Source: Nocardioides sp. Iso805N | GTDB lineage: Bacteria; Actinomycetota; Actinomycetes; Propionibacteriales; Nocardioidaceae | Direction of reading: 5' to 3' | Assembly (NCBI RefSeq): GCF_000364605.1 | Contig: NZ_KB822585.1 | Span: 1 to 64,000 of the forward strand | Length of the DNA stretch: 64,000 nucleotides | In this document: piece by piece, positions 42,866-52,479 of the stretch | Layout of the letters: each line of letters starts with the position of its first letter | Position numbering within the stretch: the first letter of the stretch is position 1 | Translations under genes and position numbers: made by a program | Notes under the pieces: model-generated | Database searches by the model: none | What the model saw: the letters and a program-made list of their open reading frames with translations, nothing else | What the model was told of the DNA's origin: nothing

Positions 42866-42928
42866 CGGAACTCCCGTGCACGAGAGGAACTGTGGCTTCT
42901 TCAACTCTACGTCGCGGTTCTGTGCCGC

Positions 42929-43090
42929 TCACCCGTAACGGGCGATGACGTCGGCCGCTCGGCCGCGGAACAGTCGAGGCGCTGGGCTCGGCCAGAGCCC
43001 GTGGTAGCCGCGCTTCGGAGTGGCAGCACACAGGTGGTGATCGGGATGGATCCCGTCGACCGGCTCCAGAACCAGGCCGAGTATCCGCAC
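42929..43090 (-). CDS. possible small ORF upstream of the GH15 gene
   Basis: A 53-codon minus-strand frame (GTG start) whose third codon positions are G/C-rich, as in real genes here. The peptide reads RILGLVLEPVDGIHPDHHLC ... LFRGRAADVIARYG. I do not recognise it. The frame is open to ATG 43120, which would overlap the GH15 start. It may be a small gene, a fragment of a longer lost gene, or chance. Otherwise 42866-43110 contains only the GAAGGAG ribosome site for GH15. Confidence 0.25.
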   Translation of the reverse strand: MRILGLVLEPVDGIHPDHHLCAATPKRGYHGLWPSPAPRLFRGRAADVIARYG

Positions 43091-43110
43091 CGCAACGAAG
43101 GAGTCTCCAC

Positions 43111-44967
<1,857 letters not shown>

Positions 44968-44997
44968 CGGCACAGCCGAGACCACCCCTCGCTTCTC

Positions 44998-46194
44998 CTA
45001 GAGGGGCTGAGCCAATCTGGCGTTGACCCGCGCCTGTAGCCGCGCTAGCTCGTCCTGGGCCGACGGGGGGACCATCTCGGCGAGATTCTCGAGAAGTCGG
45101 CGCAACCGCACGAGCACCATCTCGAACGGTGCGGCTGGCGGCACCAGGTCCGCCAGTGCGCCGCGGAGGTAGTCGTCCCAGGTGGGCAGCTTCAGCCGGA
45201 TCCGGATCGCTCCACCTGAGTCGGTGACGTCGCGAACGTCGATGTCACGTCGTGCCAGGGCACGCAGCAGGCCATCGGTGGCTTCGATGGCGTCGATCGC
45301 TGTGGCCGGGTCGTTGATCGCCGGGGAGAGGGCACGGAGGGCGATGTCGGCCAAGAGTCGAATGGCGAGCATGGGGTCCTGGTCGAAGGATCGTTCGGCC
45401 CCCAGGACGACTGCTCGTCGGACCACGTCTCCGGGTACGTCGCCACCGTGGATGTCGGCGATGGGCGTTCCCTCGTGCACGGTCTCGCCGACTCCGACGC
45501 GGAAGGCGACGAGGGCACCGGCTTCGGCGGCGGAGTCGATGAGGTCGAGCAGGTCGAGCTGTTGGACGACCTCGGACCGGCCGCTCCAGGTGACGGTGCG
45601 CACGAGTGCCGGCGGTGCCAGAGGTCGGCCAACGACGTTGGTCCGGCCGGCGGAGCGGACCGGGTACACGTCCTCGATGACCGCACGACCGGCGGTGGTG
45701 ACGGCCTCGAGCACGTAGGCGAGCTGGAGGGAGAGGAAGGCTCGGACCTGGAGCTGGCGGATCAACGCGACCGTCGCCAGCACACCGGCGATCGCCACGC
45801 CGGGCACGAGCACCGACACGTGTGTCTGGTCGGCGCTGGTCAACGCCGCGGCCGCACAGTAGACGAAGACACCGATGGCGAGTGCGAAGGTGCGCCACAC
45901 CAAGGGATCGCCGCGGAACAGCCGCAGACGAGGGCTGAAGCTGGAGGCGGACCACTGCACCACCCCGAAGAGCAGCGAGTAGATCAAGCTGACCACGCCG
46001 ATCACACCGATGCCCAGGGTCATCAGCGGCTCGACCAGCCGGCTTCCCTGCATGCCCGGCCCGCTCGCCAGTCGCGGCATGAGCACTCCCAGCCCTAAGC
46101 CCACAAGCGCGCACACCACCTGTGCGAGCTCTGCCCGGAGCTGGCGTCGGGCGTGCAGCAGCCGTCCGGTGGGTGCTGGCGGCGCTGTGCGCAT
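44998..46194 (-). CDS. DUF2254 membrane protein
   Basis: A 398-aa protein. Four helices lie in the first 160 residues (QVVCALVGLGLGVLMP, TLGIGVIGVVSLIYSLLFGV, FALAIGVFVYCAAAAL, VLVPGVAIAGVLATVALI), followed by a soluble region with DIALRALSPAINDPATAIDAI, the most conserved DUF2254 segment. Function unknown. ATG 46194 follows GGGAGGGAG; 24 further in-frame residues upstream are not family-like. Divergent from the DyP cluster across 200 bp. Confidence 0.83.
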   Translation of the reverse strand: MRTAPPAPTGRLLHARRQLRAELAQVVCALVGLGLGVLMPRLASGPGMQGSRLVEPLMTLGIGVIGVVSLIYSLLFGVVQWSASSFSPRLRLFRGDPLVWRTFALAIGVFVYCAAAALTSADQTHVSVLVPGVAIAGVLATVALIRQLQVRAFLSLQLAYVLEAVTTAGRAVIEDVYPVRSAGRTNVVGRPLAPPALVRTVTWSGRSEVVQQLDLLDLIDSAAEAGALVAFRVGVGETVHEGTPIADIHGGDVPGDVVRRAVVLGAERSFDQDPMLAIRLLADIALRALSPAINDPATAIDAIEATDGLLRALARRDIDVRDVTDSGGAIRIRLKLPTWDDYLRGALADLVPPAAPFEMVLVRLRRLLENLAEMVPPSAQDELARLQARVNARLAQPL

Positions 46195-46267
46195 GGGGCC
46201 CACTCCCTCCCAGGTCAGCGGTGATGGCGTCCTGGCGAGTCGAGCGTGCGAGGACCCGACGGCCACT

Positions 46268-46290
46268 TGCTCACCTGTATCGGGTGAGCA
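46268..46290. promoter_or_regulatory. palindrome TGCTCACC-N7-GGTGAGCA, putative operator
   Basis: A perfect eight-base inverted repeat with a seven-base spacer in the 200-bp divergent region between DUF2254 and the DyP cluster (105 bp before the cluster's first ATG). Size and symmetry fit a dimeric repressor or activator site. Regulator unknown. Confidence 0.5.
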
Positions 46291-46394
46291 CGACGGACCG
46301 GACGCGGTCCTAGCGTCGCGGTGGCGGAGCGTTCCGGCCCGAAACTTGGGACGCCCGGAGTGATCCGGTCGTGCCAGAGAGCGCAGAGGTACCC

Positions 46395-46946
46395 ATGACC
46401 ACGCAAGACGATGGAGCAGCCACGCAGCCGGGTCTGATGGTCGGGCCGACGAGCGAGTTCAGTCTGTTCTTCCGGGTCAAGCCCGACCAGGGGCAGTCGC
46501 TGCGGGCAGCGCTCCTCGATCTGCAGAACACGCCTGGGTACCGGCCTGGTGACTACGGGATGGCGATCAAGACGATCCACGAGGCCCGGTTCGTGCTGTT
46601 CGACGAGGACACCCGGCTGGCGTTCATCACCAGCTTCGATGGCCCGTGGGACGCCTACATGGAGGACTTCTTCACCTCCGGTCCGACCATCGCGCTGTTC
46701 GACCTGATCTTCCAGCACGTCGAGGGGTACGAAGGGCTGCCTGACGTCGCCGCGGTGAAGGCGTTCGTCCTGGGCGCAGAGCAGACGGCCGCGGCGTACG
46801 CCCGGAACTACGGCGGGACGGTCAAGGAGATCCGGAAGGCGCAGCGTGTGGCCGACGCATTCCAGCAGGTGCTCGACCACCCACAGGCCGCTGAAGCCCT
46901 CGAACACCCAGCGCTGCAGCCCCTGCTGGACGAGGCCGCGGACTAG
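46395..46946 (+). CDS. conserved protein of unknown function preceding DUF4331 and DyP
   Basis: A 183-aa soluble protein. It has the segment ARFVLFDEDTRLAFITSFDGPWDAYMEDFF, resembling the ferredoxin-like domain (F-S-FDG-W-Y-DF) found next to or within DyP-type peroxidase relatives. A helical C-terminus follows (KEIRKAQRVADAFQQVL). No catalytic residues recognised. ATG 46395 chosen; an in-frame GTG at 46371 would add eight residues. First gene of a five-gene same-strand cluster; 24 bp before the DUF4331 gene. Confidence 0.7.
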   Translation: MTTQDDGAATQPGLMVGPTSEFSLFFRVKPDQGQSLRAALLDLQNTPGYRPGDYGMAIKTIHEARFVLFDEDTRLAFITSFDGPWDAYMEDFFTSGPTIALFDLIFQHVEGYEGLPDVAAVKAFVLGAEQTAAAYARNYGGTVKEIRKAQRVADAFQQVLDHPQAAEALEHPALQPLLDEAAD

Positions 46947-46970
46947 CCGTGGCCCGGACCAGAGGCCGTC

Positions 46971-48119
46971 ATGTCTGACCACATCTCCGGGCCACGCGCC
47001 CTGTCCGACCCGATCGCGGACATCACCGACGTCTACGCGTTCCCGAGTCCGGAGGCGGCGGGCCGCCTGGTCCTCGTCCTGAACACCCTGCCGATGGCCA
47101 AGCCGTCGGACCTCTTCTCGGCCGGACTGCTGTACCGCTTCCGGCTGAGGCCCCTCAGCTCGTCGACGGCAGAGGCGTCCGGTCGGTGGTTCGTGCCAGG
47201 TGAGGAGGAGCTGGTCCTGGACTGCGTCTTCGATCCTCCGGAGCACGTAGCAGACCCGGTCACAGGCCAGCCGGGCCACGAGCAGCACGGGACCTGCCTG
47301 ACGCCGGCGGGTGAGCGGGTCTCCTTCCGCGTCAACGACGAGCAGGGCGGTGCAGGTGCAGGCATCCGGGTCTTCGCGGGCGTGCGATGGGACCCGTTCA
47401 TCATGGATGCCCGTGCGGCGCTGGCGACGATCGCGACTCGGAAGCTCGCCTTCACCGACGAAGGTTCGATCTTCCTGGACGGCAAGAACGTGCTCGGCAT
47501 CGTCGTGGAGATCGACGCCCGGTTCCTGGCCGACTGGACCTTGGTCGGCGTCGTGGCCGAGACCCTGACCCGAGGCGAGTTCAACGTTCGGATCGAACGG
47601 GTCGGACGCCCCGAGGTGAAGAACATGATGCTCGCTCCCAAGGACTTCGACCAGGTCAACCGCGACCTGGAGATCCGCGATCTCTACAACATGGAGGACG
47701 CCTTCCGCCCAGGAGAGTCCTACGCCGGCGCCTTCCGAGCGCGGCTGGACGCCAACCTCGCCTTCTGGGACGGCCTCGACGGCAAGCAGGATTGGCCGAC
47801 CAGCGAGAACGGTGGCCACCCGCTCACCGACCTGGTGCTCGCCGACTACCTGGTCGTCGACGTCACCAAGCCGTACGTCGAGCAGGGCTCGTACCTGGAG
47901 ATCGAGCTGGCGGCCCGACGCGGTGAGCCCCACGCCACCTGCGGGGGGCGGACCTTGAACGACGACGTCATGGACACGATCTTCACCCAGCTGGTCAACG
48001 CCGGGCACGGCCCCACCATCCGCGACGGAGTCGATGCCGCCACCCGGCCCGGGACCACCACGTTCCCCTACCTGGCGCTACCGAACCCGAACCCGCCCGA
48101 ACCTCCCGAGCACCACTGA
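46971..48119 (+). CDS. DUF4331-family protein
   Basis: A 382-aa protein beginning SDHISGPRALSDPIADITDVYAFPSPE, the DUF4331 hallmark (D-P-AD-TDVYAF). Most family members are exported; this one has no signal peptide, so it is probably cytoplasmic. Another conserved stretch is MLAPKDFDQVNRDLEIRDLYN. Function unknown. The DyP gene starts two bases after its stop. Confidence 0.85.
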   Translation: MSDHISGPRALSDPIADITDVYAFPSPEAAGRLVLVLNTLPMAKPSDLFSAGLLYRFRLRPLSSSTAEASGRWFVPGEEELVLDCVFDPPEHVADPVTGQPGHEQHGTCLTPAGERVSFRVNDEQGGAGAGIRVFAGVRWDPFIMDARAALATIATRKLAFTDEGSIFLDGKNVLGIVVEIDARFLADWTLVGVVAETLTRGEFNVRIERVGRPEVKNMMLAPKDFDQVNRDLEIRDLYNMEDAFRPGESYAGAFRARLDANLAFWDGLDGKQDWPTSENGGHPLTDLVLADYLVVDVTKPYVEQGSYLEIELAARRGEPHATCGGRTLNDDVMDTIFTQLVNAGHGPTIRDGVDAATRPGTTTFPYLALPNPNPPEPPEHH

Positions 48120-48121
48120 GC

Positions 48122-49480
48122 GTGGAAGGGCGCGTGAGCACGGTGACCACGAACGGGATAACCCTCGACCTCGACGACATCCAGGCCGGTGCCCTCTACG
48201 AGCGACCCTCGCCCTACGTCGGCGTCTACCTGCTGTTGCGCATCCGGGACCGTGCTGATGGCCGCGACCTCGTGCGACGACTGCACCGGCTCGCCAATCC
48301 CGCCGGGTCTGCCGACACCCCGGACAACACCTCGATCACGGTGGCGTTCACCTACCACGGGCTGAAGGCTCTCGGGGTGCCGCAGGAGTCCTTGGACAGC
48401 TTCGTGCCCGAGTTCCGCGAGGGGATGGCTGCCCGAGCCGCGATCCTCGGCGATACCGGCGAGAGCAGCCCCGAGCATTGGGAGGAGCCCCTGGGCAGCA
48501 GCGACGTGCACGTCGCTGTGGTGGTCCTCTCATCCGACGCAGCCCAGCTCCGAGAGGCCGCAGAGAAGGCCCGCCAAGCCCACGCCCAGCTCCCCGGGAT
48601 CGACTTGATCTGGCGCCAGGACTGCTACCAGCTCGCCACCGGGCGCACATCGTTCGGGTTCAAGGACGGCATCGGTCAGCCGTCCGTGGAGGGCACGGGC
48701 CGACCGTCGATGAACCCTCGCCAACAACCGCTCAAGGCGGGCGAGATCATCCTCGGCTACCCGGACGAGACCGGAGAGCTGCCGCCGATGCCGACGCCCG
48801 ACGTCCTGGGCCGCAACGGCACCTACGTGGTGTTCCGCAAGCTGCACACGAAGGTCGCTGCCTATCGCAGCTATCTTCGCGCCAAGGCAGCTGACCGGGC
48901 AGATGAGGACCTCCTCGGCGCGAAGATGGTCGGTCGCTGGCAGAGCGGCGCGCCGCTCGCGCTGGCTCCGGAGACCGACGATCCCGAGCTCGGCGCAGAC
49001 CCACGGCGCAACAACGACTTCACGTTCGCCGACGACCCCCGTGGCTTCAAGTGCCCGGTCGGCTCGCACGCGCGCAGGGCCAACCCCCGGGACGCGCTGG
49101 ACGAGGACGGAAGCGTGGACGTCCGCCTGCACCGGATGATCCGACGCGGCACTAGCTACGGACCGATCCTGCCCGACGACGTCACCGAGGACGACGGGGC
49201 CGACCGCGGGATCATCTTCGTCTTCGCTGGCGCTCACCTCAAACGACAGTTCGAGTTCGTCAAGACGCAATGGCTCAACGACGGCATCTTCATCGGGGCG
49301 CCTCTCGAGTCCGATCCGCTTGTCGGAGCTCGCCAGGACCCGGGGAGCTTCACCATCGCGCAGCGGCCCATCCGCCGCCGGCTCCAGGACATGCCGCCGT
49401 TCGTCATCACCCGCGGCGGGGAGTACTGCTTCGCCCCGAGCCTCAGCGCGCTGCGCTGGCTCGCCGAGCTCGACACCTGA
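48122..49480 (+). CDS. dye-decolorising (DyP-type) heme peroxidase
   Basis: A 452-aa peroxidase. The distal Asp lies in FGFKDGIGQPSV (GxxDG, about residue 181), the proximal heme-ligand His in CPVGSHARRANPRD near 316, and the distal Arg in IIRRG-type MIRRGTSYG near 342. No Tat or Sec signal and no C-terminal encapsulin-targeting tail (it ends LRWLAELDT), so it acts in the cytosol. GTG 48122 used; GTG 48134 is an alternative with GGAAGG upstream. Linked to DUF4331 and the unknown protein by two short gaps. Confidence 0.93.
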   Translation: MEGRVSTVTTNGITLDLDDIQAGALYERPSPYVGVYLLLRIRDRADGRDLVRRLHRLANPAGSADTPDNTSITVAFTYHGLKALGVPQESLDSFVPEFREGMAARAAILGDTGESSPEHWEEPLGSSDVHVAVVVLSSDAAQLREAAEKARQAHAQLPGIDLIWRQDCYQLATGRTSFGFKDGIGQPSVEGTGRPSMNPRQQPLKAGEIILGYPDETGELPPMPTPDVLGRNGTYVVFRKLHTKVAAYRSYLRAKAADRADEDLLGAKMVGRWQSGAPLALAPETDDPELGADPRRNNDFTFADDPRGFKCPVGSHARRANPRDALDEDGSVDVRLHRMIRRGTSYGPILPDDVTEDDGADRGIIFVFAGAHLKRQFEFVKTQWLNDGIFIGAPLESDPLVGARQDPGSFTIAQRPIRRRLQDMPPFVITRGGEYCFAPSLSALRWLAELDT

Positions 49481-49505
49481 CCAACCGCTACCAGAGAGAA
49501 GCGCG

Positions 49506-50366
49506 ATGAGCTCATCAAGCACCGACCGCTGGGCGGCCCTCGACTTCGCCCCGCCGGCACCTGACGTCGCGGACACCGAGCCGCCCGTCCTGCTGGACTA
49601 CCTCTCCGAGGGCCGGGTCGCCCGGATCACGCTGAACCGGCCGCACGCTGACAACGCCATCACCACCGAGATGGGCGCCCTGCTGACCGATGTCGTCGAG
49701 GAGATCGCGGTGCGGACCGGCGTCCGGGTCGTCGTCCTGACGGGCGCCGGCGACCGGGCCTTCTCGGTGGGGAGCGACCTGCGCCAGCGCAAGGCCATGA
49801 CCAAGGAGGACTGGTTGCGGCAGCGCCAAGCCTTCGACCGCACCCTGTATACGGTGCGTCAGCTGCGCAAGCCGATCTTCGCCGCCGTCAACGGGCTCGC
49901 GTACGGCGGCGGCTGCGAGCTGGCCCAGAGCACCGACTTCATCATCGCCTCGTCGAACGCGACCTTCGGCCAACCTGAGGCGATGCTCGGCCTGGCGGCC
50001 GGAGGCGGCTCACCGGCACTGCTGCCCCGCCTGCTGCCCCGCGGAAAGGCATTGCAGATGCTCATGACCGGCGACCCCCTTCCCGCCCAGGAGGCCTACC
50101 GGCTCGGCATGGTCAACGAGCTCCACGATCCCGAGGAGCTGATGACGGCCGCCCTGCGGATCGCCGACAAGATCGCCAGCAACTCCCCGACAGCTGTCCA
50201 GTCCGTCAAGCGTGCGGTTCAGCTGGGCGAGGGCGAGCCGCTAGAGCAGGCGATCGCGATCATGATGGACGCCCACTGGCGCTCCGCGGTCCATCCCGAC
50301 CGTGTCGAGGGCATCGGTGCCTTCAACGACGGCCGCGAACCCACCTTCGACGACTCCGACTTCTGA
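49506..50366 (+). CDS. enoyl-CoA hydratase/isomerase family protein
   Basis: A 286-aa crotonase. The oxyanion-hole segments are AFSVGSDLRQRK and GLAYGGGCELAQSTDF; the usual first catalytic Glu position is in FGQPEAMLGLAAGGG. An N-terminal extension of about 28 residues precedes the fold. ATG 49506 follows AGAGAAG. Its place beside a peroxidase and a molybdoenzyme is unusual. Substrate unknown. Confidence 0.88.
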   Translation: MSSSSTDRWAALDFAPPAPDVADTEPPVLLDYLSEGRVARITLNRPHADNAITTEMGALLTDVVEEIAVRTGVRVVVLTGAGDRAFSVGSDLRQRKAMTKEDWLRQRQAFDRTLYTVRQLRKPIFAAVNGLAYGGGCELAQSTDFIIASSNATFGQPEAMLGLAAGGGSPALLPRLLPRGKALQMLMTGDPLPAQEAYRLGMVNELHDPEELMTAALRIADKIASNSPTAVQSVKRAVQLGEGEPLEQAIAIMMDAHWRSAVHPDRVEGIGAFNDGREPTFDDSDF

Positions 50367-50407
50367 ACACCACGCCCGGTGACCCGGCCCCAAGGAGGCT
50401 GAACAGC

Positions 50408-51487
50408 ATGACCGATACCGACGAGCTCGAGGCGGCACGCGCCGAGCTGGTGATGATCAACCCCGCGCCGTACAACGCCGAGGCACCGCCGGCGGCACTT
50501 GTCGGCGAGGTCACTCCCACCGAGCTGCACTACGTGCGCAGCAACTTCGCGGTACCCGACCACGACGGCACCCTGGAGATCGGCGGTGCGGTCGGCACGC
50601 CGATGACGCTGACCCTCGACGACCTACGCGCCATGCCCGCCCACGAGCACGCGGTCACGCTGGAGTGCGCCGGCAACGGCCGCCTCGAGATGAGGCCGCT
50701 GCCGACGGGAGAGCCGTGGGGCGACTTCGCGGTCTCCACGGCCCGGTGGACCGGTGCGCTCCTGCACGAGGTGCTGGCCAAGGTCGAGCCTGCGGCCACC
50801 GGGGTCGAGGTCCTCGCCCAGGGCGCCGATCACGGCGCCTACCACCTCCAGGCGATCCTCCCCGAGACCGATCAGGACAACCTCACGTTCACCCGCTCCC
50901 TCCCGATCGGGGAGGCCCTCGACCCGTCGTCGGGAATCCTCATCGCCTACGAGATGAACGGGCAGCCCCTCGGGCGCGACCACGGCTCACCGTTCCGCCT
51001 GATCGTGCCGCACTGGTACGCCGTGGCGTCGGTGAAGTGGCTGAAGCGACTCGACGTGCTCACCGAGCCCTACAGCGGCGAGTTCCAGACCGGCCACTAC
51101 ATCTACCAGTGGCCGGACCGAGCCCACGAACCCGTCAGGTTGATGCGCGTACGTGCCCGCATCACCGACCCCGCGCCGGGCACGGTCCTCGACGTCGACT
51201 CCTACACGGTCCACGGCAAGGCGTGGTCCGGCACCGGCCCCATCGCTCGCGTCGAGGTCAGCCTCACCGGCGAAGGCGACTGGCAACCAGCGCAGCTCGA
51301 ACCCGCCCGAGGCGAATACCAGTGGCAGGACTGGAGCTTCACCTGGGACTCGATCGCCGTCGGACGGCACACCCTGCGCGCCCGAGCGACCGACGCCGCC
51401 GGGAACGTCCAACCCGACGTACCGCCGTGGAACCGATTGGGCTACGGGAACAACGCCGTCGAGGTCATCTACGTCGACCGCCGTTGA
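50408..51487 (+). CDS. sulfite-oxidase-family molybdopterin oxidoreductase
   Basis: A 359-aa enzyme. The molybdenum-coordinating Cys is in TLECAGNGR (about residue 87); other molybdopterin contacts include GADHGAYHLQ and GRDHGSPFRLIVPHWY. Residues about 240-355 are the Mo-co dimerisation domain (beta sandwich; TYTVHGKAWSG-like, LRARATDAAGNVQP). No heme domain, transmembrane helix or Tat signal. Could oxidise sulfite or reduce an S/N-oxide; electron partner not encoded here. Last gene of the DyP cluster, 42 bp after the crotonase gene. Confidence 0.88.
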   Translation: MTDTDELEAARAELVMINPAPYNAEAPPAALVGEVTPTELHYVRSNFAVPDHDGTLEIGGAVGTPMTLTLDDLRAMPAHEHAVTLECAGNGRLEMRPLPTGEPWGDFAVSTARWTGALLHEVLAKVEPAATGVEVLAQGADHGAYHLQAILPETDQDNLTFTRSLPIGEALDPSSGILIAYEMNGQPLGRDHGSPFRLIVPHWYAVASVKWLKRLDVLTEPYSGEFQTGHYIYQWPDRAHEPVRLMRVRARITDPAPGTVLDVDSYTVHGKAWSGTGPIARVEVSLTGEGDWQPAQLEPARGEYQWQDWSFTWDSIAVGRHTLRARATDAAGNVQPDVPPWNRLGYGNNAVEVIYVDRR

Positions 51488-51572
51488 GCCGATACAGCGC
51501 ACGACGGGTGGTGCAACTCTGTGCCGGAGACGGAGGGGCGCCGCCGTACTGCCTCCGGGACGGGTGAGGTGC

Positions 51573-52436
51573 TCAGAGCTCCCAGTACGTCCTCGCGTGC
51601 GCCAGCGCAGGCTTCTCCAGGATCGAGACCAGTCGCCCGAACAGGGCTGCCGCGGCGGGCCCGCTCCAGTCCTTGGCGAGCAGCTCGGTGGGCAGGCCCG
51701 GGTCGCGGAAGGGCAGCTTGCGCCAGTGATCGACGAGGCTCATGTACATCGCGAACGCCTCCCTCGGCTCGGGCGGCTGCTTCTCGACCTGAGCGGCCTG
51801 CGCCTCGTGCTTGGCCGCGAAGTCGCGGTAGCTCTGGTCGATCGCGGTCAGGTCCCAGCTCGCGTACAGCAGCGCGGTCAGGTCCTGGGGGCCGGCGTAG
51901 TCGCCGACGAAGATCGTCGCGTACTCGCCGAGCCCCAGCTCGGCGATGGCGTTCTCGGCGGCCGGCTGCATGCGAGCCGGCGCGATCCACATCGCGGTCC
52001 CGACGTTCCCGAACCCGAGGTGGGCCAGGTGCGAGCGCAGCTGGTAGCGCTTGGAGCGGATCGATTCGGGCACGCTGAAGTTGACGACACACCAGCCCTC
52101 GGAGAGGTCGGCGGGCTGGCGCGCGTGCCAGATCACCTCATCACCCGCCGCCAGCGTGGCCGACGCCTGCTCGGTCAGCGCGTAGCCACGGACGCCGTCA
52201 CGGGCCTCGGACTCGATCCAGCCGTTCGCCTTGAGTCGTGAGACAGCAGTGCGCACACTCGCCGAATCCAGGCCGATCTGCGACAACAGCTCGACCGTGC
52301 CGCCGATCGGCATCCACGCCCCCATCGGGCGCACGATCGCGCCCAGGAAGCTCACCACGACTGTGCGCGAGCGCTGCGCTACGGGCGCACGCCTGCCCTC
52401 TCCTGACGACCCCATCGTCGACATTGTGCCCGACAC
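51573..52436 (-). CDS. PaaX-family transcriptional repressor (PaaX1)
   Basis: A 287-aa regulator. An N-terminal winged helix (VVSFLGAIVRP, GLDSASVRTAVSRLKANGWIESE) is followed by the central PaaX domain (EGWCVVNFSVPESIRSKRYQLRSHLAHLGFG) and C-terminal region (FRDPGLPTELLAKDWSGPAA). PaaX repressors respond to aryl-CoA thioesters such as phenylacetyl-CoA. Here the gene closes operon A, which encodes an aryl-CoA ligase and aryl-CoA oxygenase, so an aryl-CoA is a reasonable inducer. GTG 52436; in-frame ATGs at 52424 and 52415 are alternatives. Confidence 0.88.
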   Translation of the reverse strand: MSGTMSTMGSSGEGRRAPVAQRSRTVVVSFLGAIVRPMGAWMPIGGTVELLSQIGLDSASVRTAVSRLKANGWIESEARDGVRGYALTEQASATLAAGDEVIWHARQPADLSEGWCVVNFSVPESIRSKRYQLRSHLAHLGFGNVGTAMWIAPARMQPAAENAIAELGLGEYATIFVGDYAGPQDLTALLYASWDLTAIDQSYRDFAAKHEAQAAQVEKQPPEPREAFAMYMSLVDHWRKLPFRDPGLPTELLAKDWSGPAAAALFGRLVSILEKPALAHARTYWEL

Positions 52437-52479
52437 GCAGCCGGCCCTCAGGCGTTCTGGCTACCCGTGGCGTGCCGAC

